Shown: positions 12,507 through 25,896 of the stretch, one piece after another
Numbering within the stretch: position 1 is the stretch's first letter
How the letters are laid out: the number at the start of each line of letters is the position of its first letter
From: Prunus persica
Lineage: Eukaryota > Streptophyta > Magnoliopsida > Rosales > Rosaceae
Assembly: GCF_000346465.2 (NCBI RefSeq)
Contig: NC_034014.1
Coordinates: 19,624,367 to 19,688,366, forward strand
DNA: 64,000 nucleotides
Direction of reading: 5' to 3'
Translations under genes and position numbers: made by a program
The notes under the pieces: generated by a model
The model's database searches: none
Told to the model about the DNA's origin: nothing
What the model saw: the letters and a program-made list of their open reading frames with translations, nothing else

Positions 12507-15500
12507 GCTGTTACCCATTTTGTTTGTTACTAGTGTGTGTGCTTGGAGTAAAAGGTAACATTCTTTTGTTGTATTTGGTATTTAGATATGGATTATGAAA
12601 ATCTTGAGTGGATTGGATGTGATTGACCTTTCTCTGATTGCTGATTAGTGTCCTGTTTTTTGAAGTGTTTTGCTTATTTATTTTTATATTTTTCGTCATT
12701 CCGAATTTAGCTGCCAAGATGATTATGATGTTGCAATGTGAAATTGTGGGAACTTGGTGGATGAGATTGATGCTGGATGGGGTAGTGAGGAAAAGACACA
12801 AAGGCCAATCTCATTGCTGATTTGAAATGTCTGTTTGAAATACATTATTTTATTGCTCTGTTCTGGAGATATGGGACCTTCTTTTGTAAAAAAATTGCCT
12901 TGGCTGTGAGTTTGATGCCCTGGAATCTGGATTTTCTGTTGTGTAGGTTGTTCATTGATTGATGTTTAGACATGTAAACACGAAGCATAAAATTAAAAAG
13001 TTTTCTTTTTTGACACACTAAGCTGATTACTTAGGTGAGGTGTAGTTTGAATCCTGGTGGTTTATCAGTAGCCAAAAATAACAAATAGATGTAAAGCAAT
13101 GGGGAAGGAAATCAGAAGCCAATATTGAGTTTGAAAAGGCTTATATTAACTGTTGTGCGACTCATGTCAGTGATCCGTGTAGCATTTTGCATCATGTTAC
13201 AGACAAGTTTTCCTTGAACTGGTTGAGGATACATGTGTATATTTACATGTTATTTTGAGTAAACTGAATTAGATTGGGGAACACACTGTCGTGCACAAGT
13301 GGGGATTGTAAAAGACACCAATATTGGAGAGTTCACAGGGGAAGCATGAATAGTAGCAGCCCCTTTAGATTTCCTCACCTTTCTTTGGTTTTTTTCATCT
13401 CTCTCTATGTATTTTGTTCTCACTAAACTGGTGCTACTTTTATGAAAAATAATTTTTGCAGATTTGATTCTTTTGTAACATAATTTAGACAAAATATAAT
13501 TTCGCTCTTCTCTAATGCACATGTTACTGTTTTTCTTTGTTATTTTACTATTTTTAAAAAAAAGTAAATTAAAGTTAGTTTCTTTCTCATTGAATGTTAG
13601 TCATTTCCTGATAGAACACCCATTTTTTGTCCGTTATGAATTTTAACAGACTTTTGTATTTGCCCTTATTTGAGATAAACATTTTACAAGGAGATCCAGT
13701 GGAAAGGGAATCATGTTACTAGATCGGTACTGATTAAAGTTGTTAACGTTCTGTTCCTTTTAAGAATTAATTTTCATAGAATAAATTGAGCTTGTTGTAC
13801 ATTTCACTTCTCTTTCTGATATAATTGTTGTAAGTTTACAAAAACTTTAATTTCTTTCCTTTAAGTATGATAATTTTCAGATATGTTCCTGCTTAATAAG
13901 TATACTTTTTCTTTCGTTTTGAATTTTTATAAATTCCCGATTGATTAACCACCTCCAGTTCATTTTCATCAAGCAGAATAAATGTGGATATCATTGTCTG
14001 TAAGGTTCTCTTTTAGGAAAAAAATTTCATTGTTATCAATTGAGCTTTTAATGGTTTTTGATATTTCCCTTCCCCTGCAACAATCCTTCCTATGGGAACT
14101 TCCTCTGGTGCTCTTAAGATGGTGGATAGCAACCTAAAAGGTAGGATGGTGACTTGAAGTTAGTGGGCATATTTGTGAGATGACTTCCTGTTGGAGTCAA
14201 TTAACTTCTCTTCTGTAGATGGCTCTTCTTATTTACTCTGGTTGTTTCAGTAACTAGTGCCTCTCTTTGCAAATAGGAAGTTTCTTGCTGTGCGATGGCA
14301 ATTTAGTAATGACAGTATGAACGCTTATGCACAGTATATACTGAATGCATGGTTATTCTTTTGATGCTCGATTTGGTTGCTTAAATTCTTGGGATTTATG
14401 TTTATACTCTTCCACTTAATAAACATCAGATCTGTCCCATGTTCGAGACAATAATGGAAGACTAGCAATCTTAGCTTCTTGTATAGGAATTACAGAAAAG
14501 TCCCAATGGACTTAATGAAATCATGACTCATATGCAGAAATTTTGTAGTTGCTAAACTTCTAGGAAATGCATCTATGCTCATTGGATTGGATGCTTCATG
14601 ATTCTGTTGTACAGTGCAAACTCTGATTGTATTAGGACTGCATAAACAGTGCTGAAAGAATGTGGTTTATTTTGACTGCATAAAATTGTCAGTCAGTCAG
14701 CATGTGAGAACTGGTTATTCAAATTTACTTTTCCTTTTAATTTCTATAACTAGCTTCTCTTACGACTTAGGATTGGATATTTTTGAGTAAATTGCAGTGG
14801 CATTCCTGAGATTTTGTTAAGAACAAACAGAATATACTTCTCCAATGCGGCATGTAATAATGACAATAATAATTTCAAAAACAATGGAGAGAAACCTTGC
14901 ATTGGAGTAAGTTTGTAATGTTCACAACGATTTAGATCAAGGAGGTAAGTGTTAGTCTACGGGGATGCATGTGTTATTACACAAAATCTCAAAGAGGTTA
15001 CTGTATTTGTAGTAATATATCCTCTTATCTAAATGTGTCTTTGGTTACACCTTATCTTGGAATCAAATACAAAGTCCACTTTGTTGTTGAATGTAAACCT
15101 ATTTTGTTGACTTTTTAAATCAAATAATCCAAACGTGAATCGTGTTTGCTTAGTAGGTAATGAGCTTCTATTCATATGTGACAGCTAGCTGTCTGCCTTG
15201 GTGTCTAATGCTTCAAGCATGACTCTTAATGCTTATATATCATGTACTCTTTTGAATCAGATGGAAAACACGGCCTCCAAATTTGTTTTGGATTTGACAG
15301 GGACGACTCCATAGTTTGAAATCTATCTGCCAATTTTAAAAAATGTAGAAATTTGAGGATGACCATTTTACCCCCTCTCTCTCTGTGTGTTTGGTCCTGG
15401 CTAGCAGCTAGGCTGTTGATAGCATGACAACGGACATTGACGCTTTCTTTGACTTCATTCTTGGTCTTGTATACCGTTTGGAATATTGCTAGGTTCAGCC

Positions 15501-17354
15501 CTATCATTCCAATTAAGAATTGATTGCGTGGAAAACGAATAGTAGTTTGTGCTGGAATTTTGACCAAACATGGATTTGTTAAAGAACAAGTCAAAGATTC
15601 CTTTTTTGCTTTTGAAGGATTGATCACCGTCTTGGATATTATATAGAGCCAGAAAAGTGAAATCTGGATTTGATTAATTGTTTAATGATTCCTCTCTCAG
15701 AACTGTCAAAGTTGGGGTTGGCAGCATTAACTTTCTCTGCCATTTCCACATAACAAAGTCATAATCTGGAACTCTGCAAAGCTTTCCAGCTTATGCCTAG
15801 TTTGTCTCTTAGCAGAAGTTACAAGTACTTAACATGTGTATTTTAATTTCTAAGACATGGTCTAACTTAGTTTTGGTAGCAAAGTAAGCACCATATATTG
15901 TGAGGTCTATGTTTACACACGTGGGTCCTCATAATATGAATTGCCGTTTGTAATTATAGACTTATGTCTTATATATAGTATATAAGAAAGAGATGACAAG
16001 GCAAAGCATATGGGGATACCTTCATACCTTTATCTGTTAATAATGACTTCTTCTTTTTTTTATTTTTGTTTTTTTGGTCTGGTACTTCTTTTCAATCTTA
16101 CCCACTCCAACCATGTGATTATCAGCTTTGCACAGAAAATTTAGAGCTTTGACTAGATTCTTTATATCATAGCCAATCATCTGGTATATATATTCATGGG
16201 GCAGATCTATATGATGGTAATCTATTCCTACTCCATATATATATCATGTGACTTAAAGCTTTCCATGCAGAAAGCTTTTCAATCATTGACTAAGTTGTCT
16301 TAATCTTTTAACCAATCAACTGAGATATTTATATTTATAGGAGAGCTAGTTGGTGTCTTGATGGTGATCTCTCTCTTTCTCTCCCTCCCTCCCTGTCTCT
16401 CCTACAGTCTTGTTTTTAGACTTGTTACATCATCTTCTGATACAATATTCTTCGATGGTCATTGCCTAGCTCCATGCTTGTTTTTCGTACGGAGTGTGAA
16501 AAGATCGAGACTTCCCTGGATTAATGAAATGCTTAAGGTATGTCTACATCCATTTATACTTTGAAGCCTGATTGTTAGATGCATGTATATATTATCTTGA
16601 TCCTGATGCTACGAAACTGAAGAGCTTAGAATATAGAGGTTTCTTGTCAAAGCTATTTTCTTGTTTACCTTTGCACTCCACATTTCCTTGGAGATCACCA
16701 TTTTTGATGAGAGGATCGAGTTAGTTGTATGCATCCCAGGATACTTAGATGATAAGCTTATATCTGCATGAATTCTTAGCAAATTCTACATCCTATCCTT
16801 CCACATTTTGTGTAAATGAAATTGGATTTGTGTTTCTGACATATCCTGTTGTGGAATTTTTCTTTTGAAGCATAGTACTAGTTCTTATATGTCCATTTCT
16901 TCTTTGGAAGTACATGTTCTTTTGGTGCTGCCTTTAAATTAAGGTTTTTGACAACTGACAAACACCTTAAAAGAAGAGAGAAAAGGGTTTTTACTTTTAC
17001 TTTTTCTCTGATTTTGAGAAATCACTGAAACACAGGAACCACTAGTGTTTGTCCATGTTGGTCAAATGGATTCTTAAGGCTTTCTTGTTTGTTTGTAAAA
17101 GGGTTTTGTTTTTTCGTAAAAGCGTTTGTCCATTTGTTGTATTTAGTGTTCCTGGGCTGTGCTCTCCAATAGGAATAGGACAAGTCTGCTATTGGGCCTC
17201 TATGGCCGATCCAACTCATAGGTTGCATTGCAATTAGGGCTCTAAAGTATGTTTAGTGTGACTATTTATGACACCCATGAATAATTTGTTTTCAGATTCT
17301 CCGTTGTTGATTTCAAGCTGTGCAAATACCAAATGGTTATAACTTGTACAATTA
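12507..17354. other. Gene-free stretch downstream of TBCC
   Basis: About 4.8 kb of AT-rich sequence without a supported gene. The first ~500 bp are TBCC 3' UTR and downstream sequence. A CT-rich tract lies near 16366-16402. A minus frame at 15226-15627 (133 codons) shows no recognisable domain or exon structure. No tRNA, LTR pair or long inverted repeat was recognised by eye. A non-coding transcript cannot be excluded. Confidence 0.5.
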
Positions 17355-17470
17355 TTTTTTATTTTTTTAATAATACAAAGCGATATTCAGGAAAGGGGGA
17401 AATCGAATTTAGGATGGTAGGTCCACAGGTGCATGGGTAAATGCTCTTAACCAACTGACCTCGGGTGTGT
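17355..17470 (-). mobile_element. tRNA-derived SINE copy
   Basis: On the minus strand the sequence starts near GAGGTCAGTTGGTTAAGAGC, a clear Pol III A box as in tRNAs. At tRNA-like spacing comes AAATTCGATTTCCCC, a B box. It ends ATATCGCTTTGTATTA plus an A-rich tail. This is the layout of a tRNA-derived SINE. The tail matches a second copy at 8745-8835. No target-site duplication was confirmed. Confidence 0.65.
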
Positions 17471-18585
17471 TTGCGTGATTCTATAGTAAGGTTTTGAAAA
17501 TGCTCGTATATATCGTTTCTTAAACTAGGGTGTGTGCTTGATGGATTTCATTGTTGAATATACCGTCTCTTGTGTTTTTGTTTTTATGCTCGGAAAACAC
17601 AAGAATTTAAATAAATAAAAAAATCAAATGGTCGTGAGCCCATGAACTGAACCGTTCTTGGACAGGTTCAGATCAAATGGCAATTTTTGTGCAAAATCAA
17701 ACTGAAGTGGACCAGTAATTTTTCACGATTTGGTTTTTGGTTTGAAGAGAACCAAACTGAGCTGTGCTCACCCCTAGAGCCTCTATGTATGTAAGTTACG
17801 CAACATTAATGCACCTTGCAGCTAGTGTCTAACACAATCATCGGTTTCATGGTTTAGGGTTCAACTGTGCTCGTATACAAGTTGATATGCAAGTTTGGGA
17901 GGGGCGACAAGATAAGGGTTCTATATGCGACGTGCATGTGTTGGTCTTGTCCAATACTTTTATAATAAAAAAAAGGGTTGACTTTTCTAAAGTACAACAC
18001 TAGCAATTTATACTTTAAAAAGAACTGAAATTAACAAAAACAAAAAAAGAAAAAGAAATTAAAACTCCTCAATTTAGAATTGAGTTTTTCCTTTTCCCGC
18101 CAAAGATTAGCAGTCGTAGCATTGATTGCAGTCCATGTATATGTTTTGAGCTAAAAGATACTATTCGTACATATTTTTCAATGTTGATTTCCTTTCCAGC
18201 AGCGATTCTGTGTCATTTTTAGGGTTTTCCTGCATGCAGCTCCATGCAGTGTAAATCCTAATTCTTATTATACTCTTTGAAGAAGCCCTAAGAAACTCAA
18301 ACCATGTAGTACTAGTAGTAATATATAGGTAATAGATAAATAACATCATCATTATAGTTCTTGCGCCTCCTCCACCCCATATATTAGATATAGATGATCA
18401 TATGTTATCTGTGTCATTATCTTTATGTTCGTTGGATTTTCGATAGATAGATAACATGAATTCAATTCATAACCTAACCCTTAAAAAAGAAGAAGAGAAA
18501 AAGATGGGGAAATGTTGAACTAATAGCGCTGGTGGTCCAAGGTTAAAGGGTCATCAAGAGTTCAAAGGTGCAAGGTTAAACTTAT
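17471..18585. other. AT-rich intergenic sequence
   Basis: No gene recognised. Short A-rich tracts occur near 17967 and 18025-18060. Confidence 0.4.
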
Positions 18586-18692
18586 TGTGAGAATGTTTGG
18601 AAAGTCTGAAAACCTTGCAAAGGCTTATAAGGTGTTGGGCTTCTCCTCCTATTGCCTATTGGTTTTGGAGTGGAACCTCAACTTCCTTCCAA
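18586..18692 (+). mobile_element. Degenerate LTR-like fragment
   Basis: The words GAGAATGT, GGCTTATAAG, GTTGGGCT, a variant of CCAATTGGTTTTGG, and GTGGAACCTCAACTTCCTT occur in the same order as at 58978-59102. Such blocks are typical of 5' parts of plant Copia-type LTRs. The shared order between two sites in this window is seen directly; assignment to LTRs is inferred. No partner LTR or coding region is attached. Confidence 0.45.
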
Positions 18693-21600
18693 ACTCTCAT
18701 ACATCTTTACCTGTATCGTCTGTGTATATATATATGAAAAAATATCTTGGATTCATGTTCCCATATCTTCTCTATAGACTTTTATTTTTCAATAAACGTT
18801 GTTGGGTTTGATCAAATAGTTGATGAACATGAATTTCATGCTCACCAAAAGCACATGTATATATTTGTGTGTGTATTACTGTGATTCGCTGACTTTTAAT
18901 CCAAGAATATGTGAGATGAAAAAGGTTTCATTACCCTCGATTGGAATAAGGAGATCATGTGACTAGGCTATACTCATATAGATATATGTGCATGGAAATG
19001 ATTTATTGTTGATAGTTTGACATTTTAATTTGTTAAATTAATAATCTAATTTGTACATCCATACGTAATTTCACCTAGTTAATGGTCCATGATCATGATT
19101 GACCAAACATTTATGCAAAATTCCATATGGTTAATGGTTTTTAGATTGATATATGGTATATATCAAGTCAGATAAAATTATCCTACACACATGCACATCG
19201 TCTGTTCAGACCATTGAGTGTGTGGAATCATGTGTGAATGTTTGTTTTTGATTGACATCGCGACAATATAATATATGTAGAGTACTTCATGACAATATAA
19301 TATATAGATATTATATTCCACAATGTTAGGCATAATGGTTGAGAAAACTGGATGCCTTGAAAGTATGAAAGTGAGGAGTGATGAAGAAGAATTCAGCAAT
19401 GGTTGATCGAGATTGTTTATAAATTTGAACGCAGAAATGGGGTCCTTGTCTGAGACTATCAGTTAGGAAGAAAACATATTCTATGTTGAGTCTCTTATTA
19501 TAGTAATGCAGGCATCTTATAAAAAAAAGGTGATGACACACTGCCCTTGCTTGAGTCAAAACCAATAGGGTTCAAAGGTTACACAAGAACACAATTATGA
19601 AAGAAAGAAAAACCTAGGGTTCGACACGTAATTTTGTCATTCAAACGGTAAAGATATGATGAAATTAGCATAGATTTCGAGACCCCACATAAGCTTTTGT
19701 GGTTTGTATTAGGGTTGTTGGGGTATAAATGGTTGAAAAGATGAGTGAAGTTGTTGTTCGATGAAGGCTCAATTGGCATTCACGTGTACTAGACGTAATG
19801 GAGGTTGTTCTTTTTTAGGAACCAATCGTGGTTGCTTCTCTGGTGCAGTCTCTATTTGTTAATTCAAGCACTTAACAAAACCTATTCTAACTGTCATTGT
19901 CAATGTTAGAAAGATGAGAGATCGAAACCCCACAAGCTCAGGTGGCCAATCTCAGTTTGTTTGTTTTGAAAAAAAAAAAAGATTTCATATTACCAGGAAG
20001 GAGATCAACCACAACTAATACAATTAGATGACGATCTCGAAACCCCACTAATAATATAGCTCTAGCTAGGTTTTCCATAGCCAATACATGACAGAAATTA
20101 ACAGCTGAGTTTTGAGTCATCTTGCAGTCGAGATCTTTTCTGTGTTCTTCGTTCATGGCATAAATAAATCTGACGAATGGGTCTTTGTTGAATTCTTGAA
20201 GCATCAGTAATTCTAACTTGAGCAGTTTTCTTATTAATTATTTCCTTTGGTCATAATATTAATTAAACGGACTGTCACTATATGAATTACATGATGTGTG
20301 TACTGGATATCTATTTGATAATCCTATTTTCTTCGATTAGAAACGAACTATATTACTCTATGTGAGCGAAAGGGAAAGGAAATGTTGATGGAAAACCTAG
20401 ACATCAATTATTTCAAGTAGGTCAAATCCTTTCCTTTCTGGATCTTTCGAAAAACCAAACGATCCGTCGTCAATGATTCATAATATTAATGTCTTGCATG
20501 CGATTAAAACGACTATAAATTGCATGTAGATTATTAAAATGGAAGCGATCGATGCTTCTTATTATTTTCTGGTTTCTGCTTTGTGGTCCTAACTGTGGAG
20601 ATGGAGTAGCAATGAAGAGAGAGACAGATGGGAAATGGCCATACGTGGCCTTAGAGAGAGAGAGAGAGAGAGAGAGAGAGGGCATAGAAAGTCCGAGTTT
20701 AGATGTATCGGGTAGAAACTTGAGAGAGCAAGCAATTCAGTTGTTTAGCTGACATTACAGCTATGATCTTTTCTAATGGACATTTGCTCCCTCTGGTCTG
20801 TTTGGGTGACATCACTAGACCTATATTAAATTATTTATGTAATCAAACCAGCTGCCTCGTTTCAAATTAGTTTCTTTTCTGATGTGAGATTTATAATGAT
20901 ATGTGATGGTCCACCCGACAAGGAACCTTAGTTGAATTCAAGAAGCAATCTTTTTATTTTCTCTGTTTTAAAAAAGAAAAAAATCGTTTTTTTCGTTGCT
21001 AGCTTTCGTGAAGATGGTGTTAGTGTTCATAGGGTTATTAATTCAACTTCGAGAAACCCTTTTAGGAGTGAAACTTGTACCGACAGCAAAATGAGGTCAG
21101 AGGAGGGGGAAAGAAAGACAAAGAAAATTTTAATGGACTTGTCGTCCTTATTGCTTTGACCTACGTACGTGGTCATGATAATTTGATAATTATAATGTCT
21201 ACTGTGAGTTAGGTTTAACATAGCTCGATCGCTTAACTGATAAGAAACATGTTTAGTTTAATATTCTTTTGCCCTCGAGAAGCCTTTGAAATTAGTTATT
21301 GTGCCATCCTTAAATGCGTACGTATTTTACAAAATAGTATAATATACATGCCTGGAATTTTTACATAGTATATGTACAAGCGATTGGATGAAGGAGGTTT
21401 ACACAAATATTCACTAGGTAACCTCTGCGTAGATGGGTGGTGGTGGAAAAACTCAACTAATTGAGGTATAACCCACTCGCAAGAAGCAAGAACCTTAATT
21501 AACTGGCCCATGGTTGAGGGAGATTCATAAGGAAAATATCCTTTCCATCTGGTACAAGGCTCTCATCAAACACTCTGAATTAGATAGAACCGATCAATTT

Positions 21601-23458
21601 TGAAGCAGTTCCAGAAATTAAAGGTTGCGGGCATCGGATTAGTTTGTATAAAGGGTTTTAATCTATTGGTAATTAATGATATTTATACATCTTAATTCGT
21701 ATATGTAGAAACACCAATGCGAAGACATGCCTTCCTCGTGAGGTTCATCGATTTTAATAACTTAGTTCTTCACCTGTACTGATCTTTCTCATGCATGTTC
21801 CTTTCCCTCTTGGGTGAAAATTGCAATGAAATCTCTTTTTTTCCTAACAGGACAAAGGATAGAGGACGACCAAGGCATTAACAAATGCCATTGACGCATT
21901 CTCATCGAGGTTAACTAAAGAAGGATGTCTTTAGGGTTTCAAAGTGGTGGAATTTAGGGCGCTTGCCGCACCAACTTCTTGGCTAACAAACTCACTGGTC
22001 AAATGGGGTCACATCCATCCATATGTCCCTTTCTCTGTGTAAGTATTTTGAACAAACAACAAAGATATTTTTTAATCTATTTCTTTCTAATTTTGCTTTT
22101 GCATGAAGATCACCTTATGATTAATTTCAATCATTAAAATCCACTGTGATTTAAAGCTTTTTCTGATATATCTTGTCGTGGGTTCGGGAGAATATGATTC
22201 GTGCTTACCTAGTTATTTTTTTAATGAAAAAAAGTTTAGGAGGCTACTAGGGGAGTTTCTCTAGGGTTGCTAAAAATAATGCACATTAATATGTAAATAA
22301 CTCGGTATTGTCTCATCTGAAACTCTTTAGAAAACAGTGTTTCCTCCAACCCAAGAAAAATTAAAAAGAACATGGGGTGGCTGCATTTCTACTTTACTTT
22401 TGCATCACTTGCTCCGTACGTAGGTTCCCCGTTTCTTTCAATAAAGATTAAACCTTTATTATTTTTTATCACAAAGAAAATCAAATACACGCTTTGCCCT
22501 CGTTTTGTGTCGAGCTGCAATTTCCATATAATACTAGAATAATTAACAGAAACTAGTGTTAAATTGTCAGACTCATTGTGATAACAAAAATACTAAGATA
22601 TATTATAGATATAAAAATTTTCAGGATTAGAACTCATATATGATGGAGAAAGATAAAGTTAAATTAATGCTTTTGCTTTAGAACTCATATATTTCGATAT
22701 TATTTAGTATGGGCGGTTTTTTTTATTTTATTTTATTTTATAATATAGATAAAGACAATAGATTGCATTTTTAATTCAGACACAAAGTCAGTATAAATAC
22801 AGATAATCACACAATCTTATTACAAATATGGAACCACAATAACTATAAAGGGTTAATCCACATACGGAGAACTCCATCGGCAACCTCAGGCACACAATTG
22901 TACCTCTACACATAGCCATAAAGGGCCAAATAAATCCCGACAAAAAAGTTGAAAGCTTGTAAGAGTTGGGCATAGACCACAACACATAGAACTACGACTG
23001 CAAACTAAAATCTTTAAACTCTCACAAGTAAAAAATTACAAGAAGAGACTACGAACACACAACAAACTCAAAAAAGGTTGATGCACTTGTTACAAACAAA
23101 AACTAAAACACACGAATTAAATCAAGAGTTGGAACTCGAGATCTACAAAATGACCCAGTAAAACCAACAAAGGCAGCCACGTTGTCCCCAAGCAAATCAA
23201 AAGCCCGAACTCTATATGTGCAACAAAAAAAAAGAGAGAAGAGAGGGAAGGTGAGGGGATGGGTGGGTAAGAAGGGAGGGGAGGTGAGGTGGGTGGGAAG
23301 GAGATGACAGAACAAGAGAGAGAAAAGTTTGGGAGGGAAGGAGGATTTGTGTATCAAAGCAGAGAGGAGGGGAGGAAGAGGGGAGATGGGAGGAGAAGGA
23401 ACAATCACCTCCTCCCCCCTTAAGGTATGTGGTGCTAGAGATGTTTTTTTTCCAGGAA
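18693..23458. other. Gene-free stretch with microsatellite and purine-rich tract
   Basis: About 4.8 kb without a supported gene. A (GA)n microsatellite lies at about 20652-20681. A T/A-rich tract lies near 22718-22745. A strongly purine-rich strand (GGGAGG/GAGAAG runs) lies at about 23225-23405. Frames at 19938-20204 and 23103-23475 follow composition only and show no domain. Confidence 0.5.
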
Positions 23459-23652
23459 ATATTTTTGCTCATCACTTTAATCTAATGTGTATGCTCACTA
23501 TCTTTCTTAATACTTGACACGTATCCATAGGCATAACCATGATTAATTTTTTACTTTGATTTATGTGACTATGATTATGCTTATAAACACATGTCAAGTG
23601 TTAAGAATGGTAGTGAGCATACATCTTGGGTTAAAGTGGTGAGCAAAGATGC
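23459..23652. mobile_element. Hairpin MITE
   Basis: The left arm (about 23459-23545) begins ATATTTTTGCTCATCACTTT. The right arm (about 23570-23652) ends AAAGTGGTGAGCAAAGAT. Reverse-complementing the right arm reproduces the left for about 80 bases with scattered mismatches, including TGTATGCTCACTA and CTTAATACTTGACA. Only a ~25-bp loop separates them. This is a small fold-back element with no coding capacity. The superfamily is not determined because no certain target duplication was found. Confidence 0.7.
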
Positions 23653-24492
23653 TCCTTTTTTTTTTCTTTTTTTTTTTTAAGATGAGACTAGGGTTTTCAA
23701 TATGAATAGTTTAAAATAACAGTTAAAAATGGTGTGATGAAAAAATAAAATTATATATATGAACCTTAACTTGTATCTATTTTAGGCATATTAATATCTC
23801 GAAATTAGGAAATAAACATTCATATTTAAGTTTCTTATCCGGTTTTGGAATTATCTTTTTGTCACCACATGTATATGGCTCATTAGTTGGTCCAAAACTT
23901 TATATCAGTGGGTGATACCATTAATTATGGTAGACAAGTACTTAGGCTATGTTTGACAATGTTTTTCAAATGGGTAAAATTATATTGTATATATGCATAC
24001 CATGCATATATACATTTATTAAAAAAATAATAATAAAATTAAAAAAAAAAAAAAACTCCCTTGGCCTTTGATACGAATTTAGACTTCTTGTATTAGTTTC
24101 TTCACATCAATAATATTCTATCGTTTAACATAAATAAATAAATAAATATCCCATATCTATATATTTCTTTTATTTATTGTTATCTTCCATCTTAACATTT
24201 TCAATTCAGTTTCTTTCTTTTACATTATATCCTAACCTATCCCAATAACGAAGAATAATTCACCTAATTATGGTTCTGTAGAACTTCTTTTTTAATCTAT
24301 TCGCACAACCTGGCTGGAGCTTGCAAGCTATCCATTGTCCCAGCAATAAAATAAGATAAAAATGAATTAAAGACACCAAAAAACTTAGTAGCTAATCTGG
24401 GCCAACGTGATCTAAGTGGGACTAAAGTAGTACTTAAACCCCTTTAATAATAAGCTTTGGTTTTTTCTTGTTTTCCGGTGAGAAAGTGAGAA

Positions 24493-24583
<91 letters not shown>

Positions 24584-25824
24584 AAGGTGGTGAAGGCAAA
24601 TGGATAGGAGAGTGGGTATATATTTGAGTTGAGCTCATGCGTAAGCTGGCCAAATATTTCAGAAATGAGAGGGCCCCCATTAATTTAATTCCTTCTTTTT
24701 TATACGTGAGTTTATAATTATTATGACAAGTTCCATTCCATGCACTGCAATCAATGACGAAATAAGGGCCTTCTTCTTCGTTGCGTGCATGGAATGAGTT
24801 CCTCCAACCACCGATGACGTGCCACCTGTTCCTTGTTGCTGACTTCTAGCTACTCAGCCACTTATATAATAATACATTAATTTCATAAATTTGCTCACCC
24901 CTTTCTTTTCTTTTGTTTTCCTTTTCTTTTCTCCATTTCCCACACTTAGATCGGGTTCCTCATTTTGACTGTTAAGAAGCAAAAATGGAAGAAATTGGAT
25001 AGTCATATTAGGCTGACCAAATGTAAGAGAAAAAATTGTGTGGGGAATTTGACAGGCTATCGCCTAATTAAATCAGAATATGTGTTGTATGTGGCAAGAA
25101 ATTAGTTTTTCTCCGCATCTAGACATCAAACTCTGTTTATTTATTAGTGAAAGTAGTCGGAACTTAGTGATAAATACACTAAATGGATATATGATATGTG
25201 GGCGACTTGCTTCTTTTCGTTTTTTTTTTTTTTATGTTTCCTCATAGATTAAATACAAATATATAAAGTTGTTTTTTTTGCTTGATGTGTATATATATAT
25301 ATATATATGTCTTTTTTCAAAATATAATTCAAGGAAGGGGAGAGCCGCCGCACTATACATGATCAAAATATATTCCAAGATTAATGGTGCTCAAGCTATA
25401 ACCTGCTCATGTGACATTTTCCAATTTGTCGTAGCCCAAGACTATCAAAGCAAGCTTTGGTGAATCAAGCACACTACGAATTATAAAATCCTCATCATTG
25501 ACGAGTAATGTTTTTTTTTTTTATGGCAATTCTATCACCACTGTTTTAGTCGCTATATGTCTGCAGTGGGGCCATATACCCCCCACGAAAAAATGAAAAT
25601 GAAAAATAAATTTAAAAAAAAAAAAACCATGGTCCACTTATGATTAATCAAGACAATATCAAGACAGATTGTCAAGACGAAAATAATGTCGAGTGAGTTA
25701 TGAAGCACAGAGAAGGGTAAATTTGTCATTTCAAGAAGAAAAAGGGTGTAGTTGTTTTGCTAGCAAATAGGAGACTAGCACGTCAGTCAGCCTCGATGTG
25801 ATTGGAGGCGACAAGAAGATGGTG
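23653..25824. other. Upstream region of the MYB gene
   Basis: AT-rich intergenic DNA, with the (GA)n tract at 24496-24570, a (TA)n tract at about 25289-25308 and several poly-T/A runs. It presumably holds the distal MYB promoter. No coding sequence recognised. Confidence 0.5.
24496..24570. repeat. (GA)n microsatellite, about 37 units
   Basis: An uninterrupted run of GA dinucleotides followed by ATAGAGATAGAG. It lies about 1.3 kb upstream of the MYB gene. Its reverse strand creates a spurious serine/leucine frame that is not a gene. Confidence 0.95.
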
Positions 25825-25835
25825 TATATAAATAG
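25825..25835 (+). promoter_or_regulatory. TATA box of the MYB gene
   Basis: TATATAAATAG lies about 70 bp before the MYB ATG, a normal plant TATA-to-start distance. The motif is clear; use as the promoter is inferred. Confidence 0.7.
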
Positions 25836-25896
25836 AGTGGTGAGTTATCAATGGTTGGATTGGAGGGAGGCAACCAAATCTTCTTAGGTAAAGAAA

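Noticed and set aside
15226..15627. 133-codon minus-strand frame
   Set aside because: No domain, no homologous look and no splice context; it is kept as intergenic.
19938..20204. 88-codon minus-strand frame MLQEFNKDPFVRF...
   Set aside because: Partly protein-like, but isolated, with no recognised family and an A-run at its end.
23103..23475. Proline/serine-rich frames on the minus strand
   Set aside because: They reflect the purine-rich tract on the plus strand.
24444..24680. Serine/leucine repeat protein frame
   Set aside because: It is a translation of the (GA)n microsatellite.
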